Made by a program: the position numbers and the translations under genes. The notes beneath the pieces were generated by a model. It made no database searches. It had not been told where the DNA came from and saw only the letters and a list, made by a program, of their open reading frames with translations. Positions 7,358 through 14,653 of a DNA stretch of 44,303 nucleotides are shown here, piece by piece. Numbering within the stretch: position 1 is the stretch's first letter; each line of letters starts with the position of its first letter. This DNA comes from Bacilli bacterium (GTDB taxonomy: Bacteria > Bacillota_I > Bacilli_A > ML615J-28 > CAG-313), in NCBI GenBank assembly GCA_017937305.1, contig JAGBDV010000004.1, forward strand, positions 1 to 44,303. The letters run 5' to 3'.

Positions 7358-7699
7358 ATGAATAAATCAATAAATAAAACTGAATTAATTCATATTAGAA
7401 TAGAACCTGATGTAAAAGTTCAGTCAGAAAACATTTTTAAAAGATTAGGTGTTAATACTTCATATGCAGTATCAATGTTTTTAAATCAGGTTATATTAAG
7501 AGGAGGTTTTCCCTTTGAGATAGAACTACCTAAAAATAATAACGAAGAATACACTAATCTTGCCATGATCATAGAATCAACCGCTGGAAATGGAAAAGTA
7601 AGTGAAAAAAATAAAAATATTTTAAATTTATATTCAAGTGGTCAAATTGATTATGAAACAGCTGTATTCGCTATAAAAAGGAGCTTTATAAATGAGTAA
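7358..7699 (+). CDS. RelB/DinJ-type antitoxin
   Basis: 113 residues. The N-terminal ~50 residues match the RelB/DinJ ribbon-helix-helix pattern (I-H-I-R-I-E-P-D-V-K, then a helix ending GVNTSYAVSMFLNQVILRGG, then FPFEIELP). Such proteins bind operator DNA as dimers and neutralise a partner toxin with the C-terminus. The ATG is preferred over a GTG nine bases upstream because GTGAGGTG then lies at ribosome-site distance. It overlaps the downstream Fic fragment by 8 bases, a typical antitoxin-toxin arrangement, although RelB partnered with Fic rather than RelE/YafQ is less usual. Its own C-terminal half is not obviously truncated. Confidence 0.8.
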   Translation: MNKSINKTELIHIRIEPDVKVQSENIFKRLGVNTSYAVSMFLNQVILRGGFPFEIELPKNNNEEYTNLAMIIESTAGNGKVSEKNKNILNLYSSGQIDYETAVFAIKRSFINE

Positions 7700-7874
7700 A
7701 GATCCATATGTATATGATGATACAAACGTACTTAAGAATCTTGCAAATATTAAAGAACAACATAAATTGGATGATTATGAACCTACGATGGTTAATTTAG
7801 GTATAATCAAATTATTAAAATCAGATATCGAAGCAGCCAGGCATTCTTTGAAATCTATAAGCCTTCATAAATGA
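7692..7874 (+). pseudogene. Truncated Fic/cell-filamentation toxin, N-terminal remnant
   Basis: About 50 residues (SKDPYVYDDTNVLKNLANI, then EQHKLDDYE) match the conserved N-terminus of Fic proteins of the cell-filamentation type, which open with DPY.YPGT.VLKN and a K-LDE-E segment. The catalytic HPFx(D/E)GNGR motif is absent. From about base 7842 the reading frame is repeat copy C; it adds ~10 foreign residues and stops at a TGA inside hairpin 1 of that element. No remainder of the toxin follows. The gene was therefore cut at the left edge of the dispersed element, leaving the antitoxin without an active partner. Confidence 0.7.
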
Positions 7875-8077
7875 AGGCTTATTTTTTTATTTATGTAGGG
7901 TATTTTGCTTGAAATATAGTGAAATAGTCTTTTTTTACCTGTTTATGAAACATTTAGATTTAATAACAATAGTTGTAAATACAACTATTGGAGACTGACC
8001 ACGGACTCTAACCAATAAGAGATAGTGGTGGAAATATAGATGAGATTGTGGTATAATAATGTTAGATAAAATAGAAT
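7842..8077 (+). repeat. Dispersed intergenic element, copy C
   Basis: It begins within the Fic fragment (CATTCTTTGAAATCTATAAG). Hairpin 1 is a perfect 12-bp stem (7857-7868/7871-7882), all arms differing from copy B yet still paired. Hairpin 2 is 7897-7908/7919-7930. Next come ATGAAACATTTAGATTTAA, the perfect dyad 7968-7977/7980-7989 identical to copy B, and a single T-arm-like motif (GGACTCTAACC, 8003-8013). The right end carries TGG-TATAAT (8052-8057) and GTTAGATAAAATAGAATTTTT, matching copies A and E. Confidence 0.9.
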
Positions 8078-8101
8078 TTTTAAATTAGAAAGGTACCTTT
8101 A

Positions 8102-9085
8102 ATGAAGAAAGTTTTAAATAATTACTCAAGTAAAAATGACGTTAATATTAGGCAAATTATTGCATATAAAGATAATGTATTAGAAATTGAAGAATATAGA
8201 GAAGGATTTACTAGAGAAGACACAATGAATGTAATGAGTGTTACTAAATCTGTAACTTCTTTATTAGTTGGTATTGCTATTGATAAAGGATACATTAAAA
8301 GTGTGGATGATTTTGTAATGAACTATTATAAAGATATTTATACTCCAAAAAGAGGAGAAAAAACTATTTATGAAGTAACAATTAAGCATTTATTAACAAT
8401 GCTGGCTCCCTATAAAGGAAAAAGCGAACCTTGGAAAAAAGTATGTACATCAGATGATTGGTCTTTAACTATTCTTGATTCATTAGGTGGACGATATGGT
8501 ATGACAAATGAATTTAGATATCATACACTTGGAACTCAAATATTATTAGGAATAATTAGAATTGCAAGTGGGATGAATGTATTAGAATTTGCAAATGAAT
8601 ATTTATTTAAACCTTTAGGAATTAAGCCAAGAGTAAATGCTAACTGTACATCTAAAGAAGATCAATTTAATTATTTAATGAATAAAAATCCTCATGGAAA
8701 GGTTTGGTTTATGGACCCCACTGATATGCCTACAGCTGGATGGGGACTATCTTTGTCAGCTTATGAAATGGCACAAATAGGTTTGCTTGTTTTAAATAAT
8801 GGAATTTATAATAATGTAAGAATAATTAGCGAAGAATATATAAAAGAAATGACTCAATCATATGTTTCATTAGACTATAAATTTGGTAATCAAGATTATG
8901 GATATTTATGGTGGTTACCACATAGAAGTGAAGATGTTATAGCGGCTATAGGTGATGGTGGTAATGTTATTTACATAAATAAAAAACATAATATTGTTGT
9001 ATCGGTTACTGGCTACTTTAAACCAATGGTATTTGATAGAGTAGAATATATTGAAAAGAATATTGTAGAATCATTAATCAAATAG
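8102..9085 (+). CDS. Beta-lactamase-fold serine hydrolase (PF00144 type)
   Basis: 327 residues with the class C beta-lactamase/esterase layout: the nucleophile motif S-V-T-K (about residues 46-49), a Y-x-x-L-G-T-Q segment (YHTLGTQ, about 141-147) in place of the usual Y-[SA]-N, and a third-motif GDGG (about 284-287) in place of KTG/HTG. There is no signal peptide, so it is probably cytoplasmic. Relatives hydrolyse esters, D-amino peptides or beta-lactams; the substrate cannot be told here. The start has AGAAAGG upstream and is reached from the copy C promoter. It stands alone between copy C and the HTH-Fic module. Confidence 0.8.
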   Translation: MKKVLNNYSSKNDVNIRQIIAYKDNVLEIEEYREGFTREDTMNVMSVTKSVTSLLVGIAIDKGYIKSVDDFVMNYYKDIYTPKRGEKTIYEVTIKHLLTMLAPYKGKSEPWKKVCTSDDWSLTILDSLGGRYGMTNEFRYHTLGTQILLGIIRIASGMNVLEFANEYLFKPLGIKPRVNANCTSKEDQFNYLMNKNPHGKVWFMDPTDMPTAGWGLSLSAYEMAQIGLLVLNNGIYNNVRIISEEYIKEMTQSYVSLDYKFGNQDYGYLWWLPHRSEDVIAAIGDGGNVIYINKKHNIVVSVTGYFKPMVFDRVEYIEKNIVESLIK

Positions 9086-9186
9086 ATAAATTCTTATTTT
9101 ATCAAGTAAAAAAGAGTATTATTGTTTATGTAATGATAAGTAATAATAGCATGATTATAATTATTTTTTAATGATGAATTTTCCTC

Positions 9187-9252
9187 TATCGGCAAAATAT
9201 AACAAAAAATAAAAAAAATATACTTGATATTTTGCCGATAATGTGATATAAT
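9187..9252 (+). promoter_or_regulatory. Promoter with a perfect 14-bp inverted-repeat operator
   Basis: TATCGGCAAAATAT (9187-9200) is exactly inverted at 9227-9240, with a 26-base AT-rich spacer. The right arm overlaps the -35 and the spacer of the promoter TTGATA (9224-9229), 17 bases, TATAAT (9247-9252, with TGA before it). This is a typical autoregulatory operator. The HTH protein encoded immediately downstream is the obvious candidate repressor. Confidence 0.75.
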
Positions 9253-9274
9253 AATAGTAACTTGAGGTGTTATT

Positions 9275-9469
9275 ATGAATTTTTTAAGCGTATCTGAAAT
9301 AGCAAAACTATGGAATCTTTCAGAACGAAGTGTTAGAAATTATTGTGCAGAAGGAAGAATCCCTGGTGCTTATCTTGTTGGTAAAACTTGGATGATACCT
9401 AGCGATGCAGTTAAACCTGATAGAAAAGCAAGAGTTAGTAATAATAAAAAACATTACTTGATATTTTAA
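9275..9469 (+). CDS. Helix-turn-helix N-terminal part of a frameshifted HTH-Fic protein
   Basis: 64 residues. SVSEIAKLWNLSERSVRNY followed by CAEGRIPGAYLVGKTW is an excisionase/MerR-like winged helix. In relatives I recall, this domain is fused to a Fic domain through a linker of the form LLDILK-EKE--LKGG. Here that linker is present in the -1 frame just before the Fic part, so the stop at 9467 follows a one-base deletion in the AAAAAA run at 9446-9451. As it stands the HTH is a separate small protein ending in ~6 off-frame residues. GAGGTG gives the ribosome site; the promoter carries the inverted-repeat operator. Confidence 0.75.
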   Translation: MNFLSVSEIAKLWNLSERSVRNYCAEGRIPGAYLVGKTWMIPSDAVKPDRKARVSNNKKHYLIF

Positions 9470-9501
9470 AATTAGAAAAAGAATCTAATCTTAAAGGCGG
9501 A

Positions 9502-10170
9502 ATGTATCACAAGGTTCAAATAGAACTGACATATAACTCTAACCATATAGAAGGAAGTCGTCTTACACATGATCAAACTAGATACATATATGAAACTAAT
9601 ACAATAGGTTTAACTGATGAAGTTATTAATGTTGATGATATTGTTGAAACTGCTAATCATTTTAGATGTATAGATTTAATCATAGATAAAGCTAATCTTA
9701 ATATTACTGAAAATTTAATAAAACAACTACACTTGATTTTAAAAAACGGGACAACTGATAGTAGAAAAAATTGGTTCGTTGTAGGTGATTATAAAAAACT
9801 TCCAAATGAAGTTGGTGGAAGAGTTACAACAAGTCCAGAAAAAGTAGAAGATGAAGTTAAAACTTTAATTGAATGGTATAATAATATTAAAAATAAAACA
9901 TTAAATGATATAATCGAGTTTCATTATAGATTTGAATACATCCATCCTTTTCAAGATGGTAATGGTAGAGTGGGTAGACTTTTAATGTTTAAGGAATGTC
10001 TTAAATATAATATAGTTCCTTTTATAATAGATGAAAAACTAAAGATGTTCTATTATAGAGGACTAAAAGAATGGGAACAAGAAAAAGGATATTTGATTGA
10101 TACGTGTCTTACAGCACAAGATCAATTTAAAGTTTATCTTGATTATTTTAGAATTGAGTATGATAAGTAA
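9502..10170 (+). CDS. Fic-domain AMP-transferase (C-terminal part of a frameshifted HTH-Fic gene)
   Basis: 222 residues from the first ATG, but in-frame coding extends upstream to about 9448 (T-L-L-D-I-L-K-L-E-K-E-S-N-L-K-G-G). The catalytic Fic motif HPFQDGNGRVGR is intact near residues 151-162. An inhibitory-helix motif of the [S/T]xxxE[G/N] form (SNHIEG) lies near residues 13-18, marking a class II, self-inhibited Fic enzyme. Fic enzymes transfer AMP (or another nucleotide part) to a hydroxyl of a target protein. Without the upstream frame it could be made only from an internal start (GGCGGA precedes the ATG) or by frameshifting. Confidence 0.85.
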   Translation: MYHKVQIELTYNSNHIEGSRLTHDQTRYIYETNTIGLTDEVINVDDIVETANHFRCIDLIIDKANLNITENLIKQLHLILKNGTTDSRKNWFVVGDYKKLPNEVGGRVTTSPEKVEDEVKTLIEWYNNIKNKTLNDIIEFHYRFEYIHPFQDGNGRVGRLLMFKECLKYNIVPFIIDEKLKMFYYRGLKEWEQEKGYLIDTCLTAQDQFKVYLDYFRIEYDK

Positions 10171-10177
10171 CTTTTAG

Positions 10178-10234
10178 TTTTATAAATTAAAGAAAAAGCA
10201 CTTTCTGATTTATAAAATGTTAAAAAAGCACTTT
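10178..10234 (+). repeat. Two 30-bp-period direct repeats ahead of copy D
   Basis: TTTATAAATT..AAAAAGCACTTT (10178-10204) recurs 30 bases later as TTTATAAAATGTTAAAAAAGCACTTT (ending 10234), then TGTCGTAA joins the TGACACATTTTTT of copy D. The core differs from that before copy B but the 30-base period and position are the same. Confidence 0.65.
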
Positions 10235-10243
10235 TTGTCGTAA

Positions 10244-10490
10244 TGACACATTTTTTAAATCTATAGGTCTTCTGAAAAGAGACCTATTTTTTTATTTTTA
10301 TAGGATATTTTAGCCAATGATGGTTAGAATATCTTCTTTTTTTATGCATTTATGAAACATTTGATTTAATGTCAATAGTTATATACGACTATTAGAGACT
10401 TGTCACTGGCTCTACTCTTTAGTTATACTAGGATTTAAACTTATAATTGTTTTATAATTTGACATCAAATAATTATAAATGATATAATAT
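10244..10490 (+). repeat. Dispersed intergenic element, copy D
   Basis: The left end is TGACACATTTTTT. Hairpin 1 is 10263-10270/10280-10287 plus T's. Hairpin 2 is a 14-bp stem (10302-10315/10322-10335) with largely different sequence from copies A-C but still fully paired, followed by a T-run. Next come ATGAAACATTTGATTTAA, a decayed dyad (AATAGTT...GACTATT, 10374-10393) and a T-arm region too degraded to match. The right end is the TTGAC-18-TATAAT promoter type shared with copy B. Confidence 0.8.
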
Positions 10491-10549
10491 AGATGAAAGT
10501 AATAAACTTTTTGTCACTTTTTTATGTGTTTATCTGTTTTACATATAGA
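10459..10549 (+). promoter_or_regulatory. Copy D promoter and conserved leader
   Basis: TTGACA (10459-10464), an 18-base spacer and TATAAT (10483-10488, TGA before it), then the AATAAACTTTTTGTCACTTTTTT leader block also found after copy B. From 10550 to the LRR gene at 10693 there is AT-rich sequence with a short frame (LTKKCIEGKKKIIKTLRERC, no start) that may be a gene remnant; nothing else is recognisable. Confidence 0.65.
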
Positions 10550-10692
10550 GTAACCAACTGTAAAATAATAGAAGAATTTGATTATATTATAATGAAATTG
10601 CTAAAAATTTATGCACTAATGTTAATCTAACTAAAAAGTGTATTGAAGGTAAAAAGAAAATAATAAAAACATTAAGAGAAAGGTGTTAAAAT

Positions 10693-13600
10693 ATGTTAAA
10701 AGGAAAAAAAGTAGAATTAGATGGGTCAGTTCCAACTTTAAATAATGTAGCTGATATTAAAAATAATACTGTAAAAGATAATGAAAATAAGAATATTAAT
10801 AGAAATAAACATTTAGTATATATTAAGCTACCCATTGTTTTATTAACTATAAGCATTATTCTTACAATTATTTTATTATTGGTAAATAATCCAAAAGGTT
10901 CTGAGTCGTCTGAATTATTGCCTGATAATCCAAGTGGTTCTGAAACATTGCCTGATAATCCAAGTGGTTCTGAAACATTGCCTGATAATCCAAGTGGTTC
11001 TGAAACATTGCCTGATAATCCAAGTGGTTCTGATTCAACTGAATTTTATGAAAGACAAGCAGAACTTTCTAAGTTTTATTTAAATGATAATAAAAATTAT
11101 CTATCAAATTATATTCAATCGCTTGATACTGACGACCTTGATATTTATGAAAGTGAACATACAAAAGATTTGTTAGCGGAAAATCAAAAACAAGAAAATG
11201 AAACTGTTGTTGAGAATATTTACTATGAAGTAGAAATTGATTATTCTGATGGATCAGTACCTAATAAAATAGTTGTTAAAAAAAATGAACTTGTTTATCC
11301 TAATGTAATTAAAAGAAGTGGTTATTATTTCTTGGGGTGGTTTGTTGATGAAGTGAGGCTAACTCAAGCTATTAGAATTACTAATGATACAAAAATTGTT
11401 GCTAAATGGGGGTATAAAGAATCTGTAACAATTGCTGGTAATAAATATGATTATTACAAAGATATAGATGGAGTTGTAATAATTGATGCTATTGTTGCGG
11501 ATACGGAGGAATTGATTATTCCAAGTCAGTTAAATGGACTTGATGTAATCGGTTTAGCAAGAGAGTCTTTTAATGGATATAATAGTAATAATCATAATAT
11601 AACTAAAAAAATAGTTGTTCCTGATACAGTAAAAGAAATCCAAGGATTAGCTCTTTCTAATTATGATTTATTGGAAGAAATTTATTTACCTAGTCAATTA
11701 GAGGCATTATATCCTAGTGCTTTAACTGGATGTCCTAAATTAAAACATATTTATATTAGTGATAATCCACGTTATAAAGTTATTAATGAAGCTTTGATTG
11801 ATGAAAAAACAAATACACTTATTAAAGGAACTTTAAATTCAAGCGAAATTCCTGATGGTATCGCTGTTATTGAAGCAAGAGCGTTTTGTGACTATAAATT
11901 ATTAGAATATATTTCTATTCCTGATAGTGTAAAAGTTATAAAACCCTATGCTTTTAGTAATTGTGATTCACTTGTGACGGTAAAATTACCAAGTGAACTT
12001 GAAGTAATAGATGAAAGTTTATTTGCAAATTGTATTAATTTAGAAGAAGTATATATTGGAGAAAAAGTATTAAGTATTGATGAGTTAGCTTTTAAAGGGT
12101 GTAATAACTTAAAATCTATTATTGTTCATGAAAATAATCCTGTTTTTTATGCAACAGAATGTTGTTTAATAAATAAGGATGAAATGTCTTTAGTAGTAGG
12201 ATTTAATGTTAATGATGGTAATGTTTTAATACCTGATGGTGTTAAAATAATTTCTCATAGTGCCTTTTACGGACGTAATTCACTTAAAAAAGTTATTTTA
12301 AGTGAAAGTGTAGAATTAATTGAATTTAGTGCATTTGCAGAATGTTTAAACTTAGAATATGTTTATTTAAACGATAATTTAAAATGTTTAGAAGGACTTA
12401 CATTTCATAATTGTATTAGTCTAAAAGAAGTTGTGATGCCAACATCTATAGATAATATTGGTGAATATATCTTTTGGCGATGTGAAAGTTTAGAACAAAT
12501 AACTTTACCTAAGAATATTGATACTATTCCACGAGGAATGTTTGATAGCTGTAAAGGTTTAACAACTGTAAACACACAAAGTGTTATCACTACTATCGAA
12601 AATAGTGCATTTTATAATTGTAAAAAACTTACTTATTTTGATTTAACAAATGTTCAAACAATTGGTAATGATGCTTTTTCTTGGTGCAAAAGTTTAACAG
12701 AAATTGACTTAAGAAATGTAACAAAAATAGGCGCACGTGCATTCTTGGCTTGTAAAGGTCTTACTAAGGTTTATATTCCAGAAACAGTTATTGAAATAGG
12801 AAATGGTGGTTTTCAAGATTTAGGTACTGCGGTAATATATTGTGAAGAAGAATCACCTAAACAAACTTGGGCTAGTGATTTTTGCAGTGGGACATACTGT
12901 GTATATGGTTGTGAAAATATTTTAGAATATAATGGCTTTACTTTTAAAGTAATAAATAATAATGAACTTGAATTAACAAAATATTCTAATGATGCGTTAA
13001 GAATCGTTATTCCGAGTGAAATACAAGGAATGAAAGTGACTTCAATCGGCGAAAAAGCTTTCCATTATAATGATATCGAGGAAGTTATTTTACCAGATAC
13101 ATTAGTTACTATTAAAAGGTATGCTTTTGCAAATTGTGAAAATTTAAAAGAAATAGTTATTCCTGATAAAGTGATTAGTATAGGTGAATATGGATTCTAT
13201 GGTTGTTTAAACTTAGAAAAAATAAATCTTAATGAAGGCTTACAAAGTTTAGGTAAACATAGTTTTGCAAGGTGTAATTTGACTACGGCAATCATCCCCG
13301 CAACATTAACTTATTCTGGTGGAACGGTATTTGCGGAAAATAAATACTTTATGGAATTGATTAATCTTTCAAAAGTATCTAATAGCTCATTTGGTTCAAA
13401 TCAAATTAATAATTTTGCTACTTTAGATTATACTTCAGGTATTTTCACTATTGATGATGAATTTACATTCTGTTTTGACTTTAGAAATACTAAAATAGTT
13501 TTTGTCAAGTATGGCGGTAATGATACTTTTGTTGAACTTCCAAGTAATGTAACTTTTGAATATGCTGGACAAGTTTATAATACTTATATTATTAATTATG

Positions 13601-14322
13601 AAGCTTTTTCAGATAATGACCGAATTGTTAAACTTGTATTACCTGAAGGTGTTACTGAAATTGAAGATCGAGCATTCTTTGCATGCCATAACTTAACAAG
13701 TTTAAGTTTACCACATACACTAACAAAAATAGGAAGAACAGTTGTTGCGAATAATCGACATTTATTTGAAGTATATAATTTATCACAATTATCAGCAAAA
13801 GATATAGAAAAATCTGGTGTAACTTATTACGCAAAAGAAGTACATACTGATAGTGCAGTTCCTTCAAAAGTTATAAAAGATAATAACGGTTTAATCTATT
13901 ATGTAGGTGGAGAAAATAATAACTATATTGTAGGATATGATAAAGTAGATGAACATCTTGTTCTACCAGATCATATAAATAATCAGACATATATTATAGC
14001 TAGTTATGTTTTTGATAATAATCAAATTATTAAATCTGTATATCTTCCAGAAGGTATTACAGAAATTCAGAGAAATGCTTTTGCAGATTGTGAAAACATT
14101 AAAGAACTTGTTATTCCTGCATCTGTAAATAAGATTTGCTGGTATGCATTTTATAGTATGGGGTCATTAGAAAGTGTAATTTTCGTAGATCCAACGCCAT
14201 GGATTATTAAAACATCAAGTCAACCTGCATCATATAGGGAAATTGATGTAACTAATCCAAAAGAAACTGCAATAAAGCTTCAAAGAAATTATATGTATGA
14301 TTGGAATAAAATTATTGATTAA
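10693..14322 (+). CDS. BspA-type leucine-rich-repeat surface protein
   Basis: 1209 residues. Residues 1-38 are hydrophilic, 39-66 form a membrane span without a cleavage site (type II signal anchor), and 76-113 are four copies of a ten-residue Pro/Ser/Gly spacer (LPDNPSGSET). About 180-240 is an InlB-type beta-grasp repeat (Y-x-F-x-G-W-F ... K-x-x-A-K-W). From ~250 to the end are more than 20 BspA-like LRRs (I-P-D-x-V-x-x-I-x-x-x-A-F-x-x-C-x-x-L). BspA-like proteins mediate adhesion and host or microbe contact. AGAAAGG precedes the start. Expression is from the copy D promoter. It is the only long protein in the accessory region, and apparently intact. Confidence 0.85.
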   Translation: MLKGKKVELDGSVPTLNNVADIKNNTVKDNENKNINRNKHLVYIKLPIVLLTISIILTIILLLVNNPKGSESSELLPDNPSGSETLPDNPSGSETLPDNPSGSETLPDNPSGSDSTEFYERQAELSKFYLNDNKNYLSNYIQSLDTDDLDIYESEHTKDLLAENQKQENETVVENIYYEVEIDYSDGSVPNKIVVKKNELVYPNVIKRSGYYFLGWFVDEVRLTQAIRITNDTKIVAKWGYKESVTIAGNKYDYYKDIDGVVIIDAIVADTEELIIPSQLNGLDVIGLARESFNGYNSNNHNITKKIVVPDTVKEIQGLALSNYDLLEEIYLPSQLEALYPSALTGCPKLKHIYISDNPRYKVINEALIDEKTNTLIKGTLNSSEIPDGIAVIEARAFCDYKLLEYISIPDSVKVIKPYAFSNCDSLVTVKLPSELEVIDESLFANCINLEEVYIGEKVLSIDELAFKGCNNLKSIIVHENNPVFYATECCLINKDEMSLVVGFNVNDGNVLIPDGVKIISHSAFYGRNSLKKVILSESVELIEFSAFAECLNLEYVYLNDNLKCLEGLTFHNCISLKEVVMPTSIDNIGEYIFWRCESLEQITLPKNIDTIPRGMFDSCKGLTTVNTQSVITTIENSAFYNCKKLTYFDLTNVQTIGNDAFSWCKSLTEIDLRNVTKIGARAFLACKGLTKVYIPETVIEIGNGGFQDLGTAVIYCEEESPKQTWASDFCSGTYCVYGCENILEYNGFTFKVINNNELELTKYSNDALRIVIPSEIQGMKVTSIGEKAFHYNDIEEVILPDTLVTIKRYAFANCENLKEIVIPDKVISIGEYGFYGCLNLEKINLNEGLQSLGKHSFARCNLTTAIIPATLTYSGGTVFAENKYFMELINLSKVSNSSFGSNQINNFATLDYTSGIFTIDDEFTFCFDFRNTKIVFVKYGGNDTFVELPSNVTFEYAGQVYNTYIINYEAFSDNDRIVKLVLPEGVTEIEDRAFFACHNLTSLSLPHTLTKIGRTVVANNRHLFEVYNLSQLSAKDIEKSGVTYYAKEVHTDSAVPSKVIKDNNGLIYYVGGENNNYIVGYDKVDEHLVLPDHINNQTYIIASYVFDNNQIIKSVYLPEGITEIQRNAFADCENIKELVIPASVNKICWYAFYSMGSLESVIFVDPTPWIIKTSSQPASYREIDVTNPKETAIKLQRNYMYDWNKIID
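10918..11032 (+). repeat. Perfect 30-bp tandem repeat inside the LRR gene
   Basis: Four units of 30 bases (the fourth truncated at its end) with no base differences between full units, encoding LPDNPSGSET. Units begin at 10918, 10948, 10978 and 11008. Perfect identity implies recent slippage. A preceding degenerate unit (NPKGSESSEL) suggests the origin. Copy number changes would alter spacer length in-frame. Confidence 0.9.
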
Positions 14323-14420
14323 TAAAAAACTTTTAAATCAATCTATATCTATTCTATAAATATAATCTATTTTAGCTCTTCCAATATTTGTGGAAAATAC
14401 AAAAATAAGATGAAGTACGA

Positions 14421-14640
14421 AATGTAAAAAATCTATAGGTCTTCTTTAAAAGAGGACCTATTTTTTATCTTTTAGGGTATTTTTGCTAAATATGGGTCGG
14501 ATACCTTATTTTTTTATTCAAATATGAAACCTTTAAGTTTAAGCAATAGGGGAGATTGTAGGCTGACTTCAACCTATAAGAGATAATTGTAGAAACAAAT
14601 TAGTTATTATGATATAATAATTGTAAGATAAATAAGAATT
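14421..14640 (+). repeat. Dispersed intergenic element, copy E
   Basis: The degenerate left end lacks TGACACA (AATGTAAAAAATCTATAGG). Hairpin 1 is an 11-bp stem (14435-14445/14451-14461) plus T's. A second stem is based on AGGGTAT/GATACCTT with T's. Then come ATGAAACCTTTAAGTTTAA, one T-arm-like remnant (GACTTCAACC, near 14564), and a right end of TGA-TATAAT (14613-14618) with GTAAGATAAATAAGAATTTA, matching copies A and C. It ends four bases before the AGGAG ribosome site of the next gene. Bases 14323-14420 hold nothing recognisable. Confidence 0.8.
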
Positions 14641-14653
14641 TATAGGAGCATAT

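Noticed and set aside
9446..9452. Programmed -1 ribosomal frameshift at AAAAAAC
   Set aside because: The reading frame is AAA AAA C.., not the A AAA AAC phase needed for tandem slippage, and no stimulatory structure is apparent. A one-base deletion is simpler.
10592..10682. Small gene between copy D and the LRR gene
   Set aside because: The lysine-rich frame has no start codon or ribosome site, and the ATG frame stops after 12 codons; at most a remnant.
134..14640. Classical integron cassette array
   Set aside because: The elements lack the R'/R'' core (GTTRRRY) and single imperfect palindrome of attC sites, and no integron integrase is visible. The comparison is useful only as an analogy.
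134..14640. Insertion sequences or MITEs
   Set aside because: No transposase, no terminal inverted repeats shared by the element ends, and no clear target-site duplications.
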